Below, one piece after another: positions 55,961-64,000 of a DNA stretch of 64,000 nucleotides. The stretch comes from Ascaphus truei (Eukaryota > Chordata > Amphibia > Anura > Ascaphidae). Below the pieces are notes generated by a model. It saw only the letters and a list, made by a program, of their open reading frames with translations. It made no database searches and was not told the DNA's origin. Numbering within the stretch: position 1 is the stretch's first letter; every line of letters starts with the position of its first letter. The stretch lies in NCBI GenBank assembly GCA_036426205.1, contig CM071568.1, positions 47,136,483 to 47,200,482 on the forward strand. The letters are read 5' to 3'. The position numbers were made by a program, and so were the translations under genes.

Positions 55961-56242
55961 GGAAGGTGCAGTGTCTGTGTTTCATGTTCTGTTTCTGGTT
56001 TTAAATATATATTGCCATGCTTAGTAGCACTCCTCTTTGACACCTATACACATATATATATAGTGGTTATTTTGGGGGTTCAATATGAGCTTATTAGGGT
56101 TCTGTATGTCATTTATAACACAGCACATTATAATTTAACACTCCTATCTCTTGCTTCTACTTCTGGACTAGCACAAACCTTGCTGTATAAAGGGTCTTGC
56201 TTGACATTATCATAGTTGCTTTCTGTTTTCTTATCATTTCAG

Positions 56243-56533
56243 ATTCTTCAGATGTAAGTGACCAAATTGTTGATGATGTTGAGACTATCCCAGACCAGAC
56301 CAAATTAATACCAATCACAGAGAATGAAGTGCCAGCAAATGGGACTACACCAATTCCACCAGTTGAGGAAGAAGTTAAAGCCATAGAAGCAGTAGAATTA
56401 GAAGCATCAGACAGCCTGCTGCCAGCATCAGAAGGTTGTGATACCAGTTGTGGACCAGCAGATGGTGAAGAATCAGAAGATGCAAAGAATAGCACAGAAG
56501 TAAACCCTCATGAAGACAGTGCGTTGGTTGAAG
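56243..56533 (+). CDS. Host gene, coding exon 2 (acidic, Glu-rich)
   Basis: Bounded by a pyrimidine-rich acceptor ending AG at 56,242 and a GTAACC donor at 56,534. It is 291 nt, a multiple of three with phase 1 at both ends, so it can be skipped without a frame change. With exon 1 the frame continues DSSDVSDQIVDDVETIPD, then a Pro/Thr-rich stretch (ENEVPANGTTPIPPVEEEVK) and a Glu/Asp-rich end (ADGEESEDAKNSTEV, DSALVEG). No folded domain or membrane segment is visible; the exon is likely disordered, tethered by the lipidated N-terminus. The sequence stays open 16 codons past the donor by chance, but that part is Phe/Asn-rich and not gene-like. ERICH5-like is the tentative identity; other acidic MGC-type membrane proteins are possible. 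Confidence 0.75.
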
Positions 56534-57185
56534 GTAACCTTCAAGGATTTTTTTTTAATACAAGGAAAGGAACTAAATAAGAGAGAGGCTTGAAAAAATG
56601 TTTTTTTTTAAAACCTGCGAGAAAAGTACATATAAAATGTCTTAAGAAAAGATATATGTTTTTAAACCTTTGCTACTAGAAGGGAATGGATACCTTTGTT
56701 ACAATTTTGCTGTTTGCCCTCCAGCAGCAAAATAGTTTATCATTTCTGAGTGTGGTGGGCTTTTCTGCGTATTATAACAATACCAATGCATTTCTCTTGT
56801 GTATATAGAATACAAACAAAGGTCCCAACACTTACACCCTCCTAGAATATTTTTTTTGATGGCTTGTGTACAGAAAAAATGGCAACATGGCTTGCTCAAA
56901 GTCACAAGGGATTGACACTGGAAAGTCAAACTAAATTTACCTACTTCAATGGCAAGATGAAACCCATCCACTACAAGAGCCTTTTTACAGTAAAAAAAAA
57001 GAAAGATATTAGGAAACAGTGCATAGTTTAATGGTACAGCACACACTCCCTATTCTCTATTTCTTATTTAAGCTTACTGGTAAATTACTCTAAAACTTAC
57101 TGGTAGATGTATTACTCTAAAACAGCAAAGTGTACTTCTTAATACATTTTGGAATGTTGCTCTTCTAAGCAGGTGAAACACATAA
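56534..57185 (+). other. Start of host gene intron 2
   Basis: AT-rich, with no exon or repeat recognised. Confidence 0.45.
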
Positions 57186-57779
57186 TTACAACTCTAAAGA
57201 CTCACATGCAGCCATTGTCTTTTTTTTATACTTACATTTTTTTATTGAGTTTCCAAAATTGTGGGTGGGGGGGCAATTGGGGGGGGCAATGGGGCAAATA
57301 GAAATCAGAGGAGGGGGGAGGGGGGGGGCTAATGGTGCAACATTCCAGATGAGCAAATAAAACAAAAAAAAAATACACAAGGAATGGAGCGCGGCACAAG
57401 GAAGAAAAGAATATATATGAGGAGATATATATAGATATATATAGAATGAGATAGAGAGAGAATATATATAATATATACACACCACACACAATTCAAATAC
57501 ATTCATAACCCTCTGTACCTTATACCCTTATACTTATTTGGTAGCTGTCTCCTTGGGTGAGCAGAAAGTGGAGTGGGTCATTATTGTAGGTTATTGGACT
57601 GGTTTATGGGGGGAGTGTCCTTGCGTGTTGAGACTCTCATAAATCAGCCATGGCTGCCATACTTTCTGGAATTTCGAGCAGGAATCTCTCAGAATCCCAG
57701 TAAGTTTTTCCATTTTAAGAGAATTCTTGTTTTTATCTGGTTGAGGACCGGCAGCTTCGGGCTCATCCACGCAACACAT
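57186..57779 (-). mobile_element. L1/Tx1-like LINE 3' end fragment
   Basis: On the minus strand, 57,779-57,591 reads SLKMEKLTGILRDSCSKFQK then VWQPWLIYESL, resembling the extreme C-terminus of L1-clade ORF2 (FxxxWxPWL). Sequence to about 57,230 is the presumed 3' UTR, with C-runs and a (TATA) stretch. Element 3 inserted next to or into it. Confidence 0.5.
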
Positions 57780-57780
57780 C

Positions 57781-58849
57781 TGTAGAGGGAGGGGGGGGTT
57801 GTCCCGGTATTAAAGGGGTTGCACCCCATATGGCCACCCCCTGACCTCACCAGGGAGGCAAGCGGTTAACTGGACTGCGGTCCAGGAATGTGGCTTACAC
57901 CTTGTCATGTCAGGAAAATGTATGTTCCCCCTGTTCCCATGTTTCATTATAATGTCAGTGTCTGCACCACAATGGGGATTTAGTGACAAACTGTGATTTT
58001 TTTTGCAGCGGAGAATTTTGTGTTAAAGTATGAAATGGTTTAGGTGGTATTTGTGTATCTCTGGTTCTGAAGGTCGCAGCAGGCTGAAACTTGGATCATA
58101 TGATGTCCCAGTTTCGGCAGTAAGATCTGGAAAGTTTGGACCTGCTGGACCTAACGGAACCGGATATTTTAATATGTCTGTGTTTTAACTTTAATATTGT
58201 ATTCCAAGGCGGGGATAAAAACCCGCGCAGATTCCTTCACACAAAGGAATGCAAATGGTCAGGGGGGCGACCCAAAGTCTAGGAACCAAGTACTGATCAA
58301 AAGACTCTGACTGTTTACCTGAGGGTGGAGAAGCATCAAACTGGAGTGGTTTGCAAGTGTTATATCTACACCTACAAACAATGAAGAACCTGCCAGATAC
58401 TTCATCTGGTAGACTGGTCGTCGCCCCTGATTTAATTATGGGGCTACAGAAATAAGACCCTCAGAGTCCAAGTACGCATGGGCTAACTAGCTGGGGGGCA
58501 TGGGTTAAACTGTGTTTCCACATTAGGGATTGGATACAGATAATTGTTCACCAATAGTCTGTATTCAATGTTAAGAATAGGGTTACAAAGGTATATAAAC
58601 TGTGTCAACCCTACAGTTCTTGTTGTTCTTCTGATTTCACCTTGAATGTCACCGGATTGCTGTAGAATTGCTAGCTGATACTTCTCCATTCCCCAACCCT
58701 AAGTAAGTGTTACCTTCTTGCCTGTTAATTGTACTATATTGCTGTGTTCACCTTTTTAAAGAATAAATATATTTTATTATATCTAAGCCTCGTTCAGTTC
58801 AACCCAGATATTTGGTGTTTGTTATATCTTGTCATAAGTTACCGTGACA
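57781..58849 (+). mobile_element. 5' LTR of element 3 (short form, about 1.07 kb)
   Basis: Starts TGTAGAGGGAGGGGGGGG and ends CCGTGACA. It aligns with element 2 LTR but lacks a block of about 0.9 kb rich in ATGGCGG/CCATTGA motifs: GTGTCTGCACCAC is followed directly by GGGGATTTAGTG. AATAAA lies near 58,761. Confidence 0.85.
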
Positions 58850-58863
58850 AGCATATAATTAAC

Positions 58864-58882
58864 TGGTGGCAGCGGCGGGATT
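58864..58882 (+). other. Primer binding site of element 3
   Basis: TGGTGGCAGCGGCGGGATT, identical to element 2; complements tRNA-Leu (AAG/TAG type) with one mismatch. Confidence 0.75.
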
Positions 58883-59036
58883 GAACTGAACCTGTATTAC
58901 AGTAAACTGCGGGACCCTGTAATATAGTGGGAACTCGAAGGGAATTGCAAGTTCCTGGGACTAAAGATATTGAACACACAGTAGTGCAACAGTTAACACA
59001 AGTTGTAACACCACCTCACTGCTGCGACCGTGAAAC

Positions 59037-59294
59037 ATGAGCGAGGCTGAAGGCTCATCCAACATGAGGACCCGAGCTCAGCTAAAAGACAAGTGCCGTG
59101 AATATGGACTGCCCTATGAGAACCAGGAGGTCGCAGACATGGTTGACGCAATCGGTGACTATGAAGCCCGGCTTGCAGAGCCTCAGGATACGGCTCAGCT
59201 TGCCCTTATACAGCCACCCGGAGATCAGGGAAGGAACCCAGTGCCGGGCGGCGGAATCTCGGGGAGGGAACGAGTGCACCTCCCGGGAGCAGTG
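59037..59294 (+). pseudogene. Gag N-terminal part of element 3
   Basis: Starts MSEAEGSSNMRTRAQLKDKC; aligned to element 2 through LIQPPGDQGRNPVPG, where it is broken by the solo LTR insertion. Near the end, a small shift (GGGISGRE against RQDPGEGT in element 2) suggests an additional indel close to 59,250. Confidence 0.85.
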
Positions 59295-60326
59295 TGTAAG
59301 GAATTCGCTCCACGGTTTACTGGTTACCTTACCTTGCAGACCGGTGCAGTTCTGGAACAGCTTTCCTGAGGTTTGCTGCAGCCTGGATTCACTCAAAGCA
59401 ATACACACTCCCTCTGGTATCTACTGCAGCTGTGCAGCCTTTCATTGCAAACTATACTTGCATTCACTCATTAGGGGCAGTACCTTCACACCCCCGCCGG
59501 GGATTGGCCCGCTGGCCTTTAAGTATTGCTTGCCCATAATGCTCCTTGCCGAGCATAGTCCTAACTGGATGTCAACTGTTTTGCCACAAGCTCTCGCTTG
59601 TTCCCCTTTGCTGATACCAGGTCACGCCCTGCGTCCTTCAGCTTCCTTCAAGCCGTTTGTTCTCCAATGCTGATTTCAGGTTACGTCCTGCATCCTTCAG
59701 CTCCCTTCAAGCCGCTTGTTCCCTTATGCTGATAGCAGAGGTTTCGTCCCTGCGTCCTTCAGCCTCCTGGATTCCTGCACTAAGTAGAGGTTTCGTCCCT
59801 GCGTTCTGCAGTCTCCTGGATTCCTGCACTGAAGCGGAGGTTTCCCTGTATCTACAGCTTCCTGGTTCCTGGGGCCTACTCTTTCCCTAATATAGAGAGG
59901 CCGTGTCCTGGTTCCTGCGCTGAAACGGTGGATTCCCTTGCCCGCTCAGGACTTTTGCGCTGTAGCACTGGTGCACCCGTGCAGCAAGACGGTGTGCTAT
60001 TCTGGTCTGCCTACCATCTCCTGTGACCAGCACCATGGGCCATGGTCGTCGCTCGCGCAAAGGCCAACCCCGCGCTCCTAAGCTGAAGCGGGTTTCTCCT
60101 ATCTCCTTATTGCCGAACTCCTGCATGGACAATGTTTATCCTGACGTCTCCTGTTCTGACCCTGGCTTGTACAACGACGACGCTGTCTTCTCCAATCCTG
60201 ATCCTGCGACATATGACTACGAACTGCGCAATCCGGATCAGCCTGCGCGGTCTCAGGTCGGTGCTTTTACAACCCCACCTCAGCCTCGCGGTCCGACCCT
60301 GGTTTGTGGCGAGCAGAACCTTGACA
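59295..60326 (+). mobile_element. Solo LTR nested in gag of element 3
   Basis: TGTAAGGAATTCG at the left and CCTTGACA at the right, flanked exactly by CAGTG (59,290-59,294 and 60,327-60,331), a perfect 5-bp TSD. Removing 1,032 bp plus one TSD copy rejoins gag in line with element 2. The interior includes imperfect tandem units around TTTCGTCCCTGCGT, then CTGCAGTCTCCTGGATTCCT (59,640-59,880). The right part is homologous to 40,440-40,600. No retroelement interior remains, as expected from LTR-LTR recombination. Confidence 0.88.
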
Positions 60327-60331
60327 CAGTG

Positions 60332-61257
60332 CAACAGGAAGAGTACTGGTTGCTGCGGCTACCAGTCCGTTCACCCCTGAAATGTTGGCACTGATTACTG
60401 CATGGGGTGACAGAGGGACACCGGAGGAGCGGCTGAAGTTTATCACTATGGCAGTGAACAGACCCGCTTATTGCCCCCCTGTCCAACCCAACAAAGATGA
60501 ACTCAAACTGGATCAGCACAGTCTCACCAAGTTCGTGGAAGGTACTGATCAGATCGACAGTTTTCTAAAGAACTTTGAGACACAGTGTCGGCGGTACAAA
60601 GTGCTTCCCCAGCATAGGGTTGCACGTTTGGACCCCTTACTGTCCGGCTTGGCTAAGCAGACGATGATGGTGCTTCCAGATGAGTATGCTGATGACTATG
60701 AACATCTGAAAGAACTGTTATTGTTTCAATACGGTTTTACCCCTGAAGCCTACCGGGGTAAATTCCGGCAGGAAGAGAGGCAGCCACTGGAGTCCTATGT
60801 TACCTACGTGACCCACATGGCTTTGTACGGGATATGCTGGGTGGAGGGCTATGAGGCACGGACTTACCAACGCCTGCTGGACCTCATCTTTCAGGAGCAG
60901 CTCATGCAGCAGTGCCCGCCGGCAGTGAGGGCTTGGGTGTACGACAAGAAGCCCAAGACTTACCAGGAGGCGGCGAGGCTTGCAAACGACTATGTGGCCA
61001 GCCGAGCCCTGATGCCCGCCAAAGCAGTAGCCAAGGCGGCGGTGGCAGCGGCCCCGGCCAAAAACTGTCTGCCAATACCCCCCAATAGACTCAGAGGCCG
61101 CCTGCGGGCAGCAGTCCACCGAAGGCGGGGGAGCTCCGGCACGAGCGCCGGTGCTACAACTGCAACCACCCTGCTCACATCAGACCAGATTGCCCGGAAC
61201 CCCTGCGTTCCGGCAGACCCCATCAGGGGCAATGCATCCCAGCTGCGAAGCCGGTAG
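60332..61257 (+). pseudogene. Gag C-terminal part of element 3, with SCAN-like region
   Basis: From PEMLALITAWGDRGTPEERL the capsid is continuous and, unlike element 2, complete: DSFLKNFETQCRRYKVLPQH, LLFQYGFTPEAYRGKFRQEE, then the SCAN-like half SYVTYVTHMALYGICWVEGY, RTYQRLLDLIFQEQLMQQCP, AVRAWVYDKKPKTYQEAARL and ANDYVASRAL. The frame then shifts near 61,060-61,130. The zinc knuckle (CYNCNHPAHIRPDC) is intact in another frame at about 61,150-61,190. Confidence 0.88.
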
Positions 61258-61262
61258 CCCGC

Positions 61263-62232
61263 GTGCGGGTGGCTTCAACCAAAGACTCCGAACCGGGCAT
61301 GGAACCAACTCCCAGCGAGACGTCCCATGCCACACCTGTCCCGGTTTCATCGGTGCCTACAGCCAGGAGCGGAGGACATCTCAGCGCGGACCTGCAGCAG
61401 ACGGATGGCCGGAGCAGACATCTCACCCCAGACACAGTCGGTGACCGGCAAGCAGTCGGCTTGATAGATTCATGAGCTGCAGTGACCCTGGTCCGACCTG
61501 ATATGGTCCGGCCAGAGGAATTACTCCCAGGCCCTGGGATACAGATCATTGTGGCCGACGGAGAGCCACGTTTCCTGCAAGTGGCCAGAATCTTTTTGGA
61601 TTGGGGGGAGGGCCAGGGTGTGCGGGAGGTGGGGTTTTTACCCGGTTTGGATGCTGAAGTTCTTCTTGGCAACAATCTGGGTCCGATGACCAGCACCTAC
61701 GACCGAGTGCCCAAACCCGCTGCAGTGGCGGCGGTTACCCGGAGCCAGACAGCGGCAATGGTGGCGGCGCCAGTCCCCCAGCCTTTGGGACCAACGTTAG
61801 CGGAGGGCGCAGAGGAGCCCGGGCAGGTAAGCCAGGATCAGTTGCAACCACAGACTGACTTACTGTTTCCCCTCACGCTTCCCCATTCTCCGGACAATGA
61901 CATGACTGGGGGGTGGCCAGAATTAGAAGCCCAGTTTAGGGAGGCAGTGAAGACAGACCCTACCCTGGCCGGCGTGAGACTTCGGGCGTCCGAATCTCAG
62001 GCAGGGGAAGGCACTGAGCACTGCCTATGGTATAAGGGACTCCTGTATAGAGAAGAAGGGAACCAAGGGATAGAGGAGGGATTGACCGGTAAGCGACAGC
62101 TAGTAGGGCCCCAGGGGTACCGACAGCAACTGTCACGGGTAGCTCTCTATTCCGTTAGCGGGACATCAGGGGGTCAACAGTACGCGAGCCCAGTTATTAC
62201 AGCGTTACTACTGGCCGGGGGCATCTCGAGAT
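61263..62232 (+). pseudogene. Protease and integrase N-terminus of element 3
   Basis: The active-site stretch reads GLIDS then TGA (61,473-61,475) where element 2 has LLDSGAA, so Gly of the DSG motif is a stop codon. After it, VTLVRPDMVRPEELLPGPGI, LDAEVLLGNNLGPM and the Pro/Glu linker are open. Near 62,142 two bases are lost in the HHCC region (AHSIPLAGH in element 2), shifting the frame until 62,233. Confidence 0.85.
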
Positions 62233-63198
62233 GTGGGCAATTTCTGCCGCTCTTGTGATGCCTGCCAGCAAGTGGGTAAGGCGGGCGACCGTGTGAAGGC
62301 ACCCCTGAAACCCCTACCGATAATAGGGGAACCCTTCCAGAAAGTAGCAATGGATCTTGTAGGACCCCTTATGATTCCTAGCATGTCAGGGAAGCGCTAC
62401 ATCCTCACGGTGGTGGATTTTGCCACCCGGTACCCTGAGGCGGTAACGCTTGGCACCATAGATGCCAAGACAGGGGCAGCAGCTTTGCTGAACATTTTTT
62501 CTAGGGTAGGTTTCCCTAGTGAGATCCTAACCGATCAGGGGTCGCAGTTCATGAGTGAACTGTTACATTGTCTCTGGGATGCATGCGGTGTACAGTACCG
62601 GTGCACTACCCCTTACCATCCCCAGACAAACGGATTATGTGAGAGGTTTAACGGTACCCTGAAGCAGATGCTTCGGACCTTTATAGAGGCGGAGGGGAAA
62701 GACTGGGAGGTTAATTTACAGCACTTGCTGTTTGCCTACCGAGAGGTACCGCAGGAATCTACAGGCTTCTCCACCTTCGAGCTACTATATGGCCGCAGGG
62801 TACGTGGACCTCTGGATCTATTCCGTGAGGGATTTGAAGGGGAGGCTACTGCTACTGATGCTTCAGTGATCCAGTATGTAGTAGATCTCCGAGACCGGTT
62901 AGAGATGCTCGTGGGGGTGGCCCAGGACCACCTCAGGGCCGCTCAGACCAAGCAAAAGCAATGGTATGACCGGAATGCCCGTAGCAGGGAATTCATCCCA
63001 GGACAGCAGGTGCTTGTTCTCAAACCCACTCGGGAGAACAAGTTGATGGCTGCCTGGTCGGGACTGTACCCGGTCATCCGAAAGGTGAATGACTACAACT
63101 ACGTTGTACAGGTAGAGCCTGAGAGGCATAAGACATATCACGTTAATATGCTGAAGGAATACAGAGCACCGAGTATGGGAGCAGTAATGGCCATTTGA
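62233..63198 (+). pseudogene. Integrase core and C-terminus of element 3
   Basis: Open from FCRSCDACQQVGKAGDR through the core: Asp in MDLVGPLM, Asp in LTDQGSQF, Glu in LCERFNGTLKQ, then LLFAYREVPQESTGFSTFEL and the C-terminal domain (QQVLVLKPTRENKLMAAWSG, YHVNMLKEYRAPSMGAV). A missing T near 63,198 ends the frame at TGA. The catalytic triad is present. Confidence 0.88.
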
Positions 63199-64000
63199 GC
63201 CCACTGCTGGAGGATCTGGTGAGCAATGCTCTGCCTGATCTCCTAGGAGAGGCTAGGCAGGGAAACACTGTGGAGCAGGTAGAGATAGGGGCACAGTTGA
63301 GTGCTAGGCAGGAGGAAGCCAGGGACATGCTAGCTAAATTTAGGGCCCTCTTCACTGACATGCCAGGGACCACACATCTCACAAAACACCCAGTGCACGC
63401 AGGGGATCTGCAGCCTCTGCATAAGCACGCTTATAGAGTGTCAGCAGAGGTCAAGACCAGTATGGAAAGGGAGATAGAGGAGATGCTGACCCGAGGGGTA
63501 ATTACTCCGTCCCAGAGTCCTTGGGCAAGCCCGGTAGTTGTAGTCCCTAAGAAGGACAAGACCATCTGGTTTTGTGTGGACTACCGCTTGCTCAACGCTG
63601 GGATGGTGTCAGATGCCTACCCCATGCCCCGCATGGATGAGTTACTGGATGAACTCGCGGGGGGCAAAGTATCTGACCACTATGGATTTGAGCAAAGGCT
63701 ATTGGCAAATTACCTTGACCCTGGAGGCTAGGGAGAAGTCAGCATTCATCACTCCAAGTGGCCTCTATGAGTTTTTGGTGATGCCATTTGGGATGAAGAA
63801 TGCTCCGGCTACCTTCCAAAGCCTGGTCAATAGGTTACTGGAAGGGATGCAGAGCTATGCCAGAGCTTACTTAGATGACATCGCTATCTTCAGTAATTCC
63901 TGGGACTCCCACTTAGGACATGTAGCTGCGGTGCTGGATAGGATCAGGGAGGCAGGGCTTACCTTGAAACCCACTAAGTGTATGGTAGGGATGGCAGAGG
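63195..64000 (+). pseudogene. Reverse transcriptase of element 3, 5' part
   Basis: Reads SPLLEDLVSNALPDLLGEAR, the FRALFTDMPGTTHLTKHPVH pre-domain, VVVVPKKDKTIWFCVDYRLL and YPMPRMDELLDELAG. An extra G near 63,664 then shifts the frame; DLSKGYW and the catalytic YLDD (about 63,868-63,879) follow in the next frame. The R lost in element 2 (CVDYWLL) is kept here as CVDYRLL. It continues past the window edge. Confidence 0.88.

Larger units (their letters stand above)
28659..56242 (+). other. Host gene intron 1 (about 27.6 kb)
   Basis: Inferred from the phase-matched donor GTGAGC and an acceptor with a pyrimidine stretch (TTCTGTTTTCTTATCATTTC, then AG). No other exon-like frame was seen between. 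The intron is packed with transposable elements listed separately. Confidence 0.65.
57781..64000 (+). mobile_element. Gmr1-like Ty3/gypsy retrotransposon, element 3 (cut by the window edge)
   Basis: Same family as element 2: short-form LTR, PBS, gag, zinc knuckle, protease, integrase, then RT at the right edge. Gag is split by a solo LTR (59,295-60,326). Lesions seen by comparison with element 2: a gag-tail frameshift (about 61,060-61,130), a stop in the protease active site (TGA at 61,473-61,475), a 2-nt loss near 62,142, a 1-nt loss near 63,198, and a 1-nt gain near 63,664. The rest lies outside the window. Confidence 0.92.

Noticed and set aside
56534..56580. Read-through of exon 2 to a stop at 56,580
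   Set aside because: A good GTAACC donor precedes it and the extension (FFFNTRKG) is not like the acidic exon; kept only as a weak alternative terminal exon.

Overview
This is a vertebrate nuclear sequence, most likely from an amphibian (anuran-like). The reasons are a very large intron, a dense and varied load of DNA transposons (hAT, Harbinger, Tigger, Helitron), Jockey-group and L1-like LINEs, and three Ty3/gypsy retroelements of the Gmr1 type, a group known from deuterostomes. No bacterial-style operon, CRISPR array, tRNA or rRNA gene was recognised. The species cannot be fixed from the window.

Only one host gene is supported. A short first coding exon at 28,568-28,658 begins MGCSSS, a myristoylation/palmitoylation-type N-terminus. 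After an intron of about 27.6 kb it splices in matching phase to an acidic, Glu-rich exon at 56,243-56,533. The gene runs on beyond the window. An ERICH5-like (glutamate-rich 5) protein is the best guess, weakly held.

Almost everything else is transposable element. 0-5.7 kb: a chromovirus integrase tail, a Helitron with both termini, a Tigger end, foldbacks, hAT and Harbinger MITEs. 5.7-10.1 kb (minus strand): Gmr1-like element 1, with LTR, gag carrying a SCAN-like capsid region, protease, integrase and then RT; it is cut off inside RT. 10-16.6 kb: hAT, minisatellites, a nested palindrome and an LTR-like unit with a 4-bp TSD. 16.66-24.82 kb: Gmr1-like element 2, almost complete, with two long LTRs. 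24.8-27.6 kb: a second LTR-like unit containing a foldback insert and a Harbinger MITE. 28.6-56.2 kb: the host intron, filled with foldbacks, hAT elements, a decayed Jockey-group LINE with a 2A-like motif, Harbinger elements, an LTR-like unit and a 2.66 kb Tigger-like element swollen by G-rich and GTGTGCA-type repeats. 57.78-64.0 kb: Gmr1-like element 3, broken in gag by a 1,032-bp solo LTR with a perfect 5-bp TSD, and running off the right edge.

The most notable content is the set of three Gmr1-type elements from two families. In each the integrase lies before reverse transcriptase, the reverse of ordinary Ty3/gypsy order. They carry a SCAN-like capsid segment, and the PBSs of elements 2 and 3 match tRNA-Leu. 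In element 2 three small indels account for all breaks in what was a single gag-pol frame of about 1,550 codons. All three copies are now defective.
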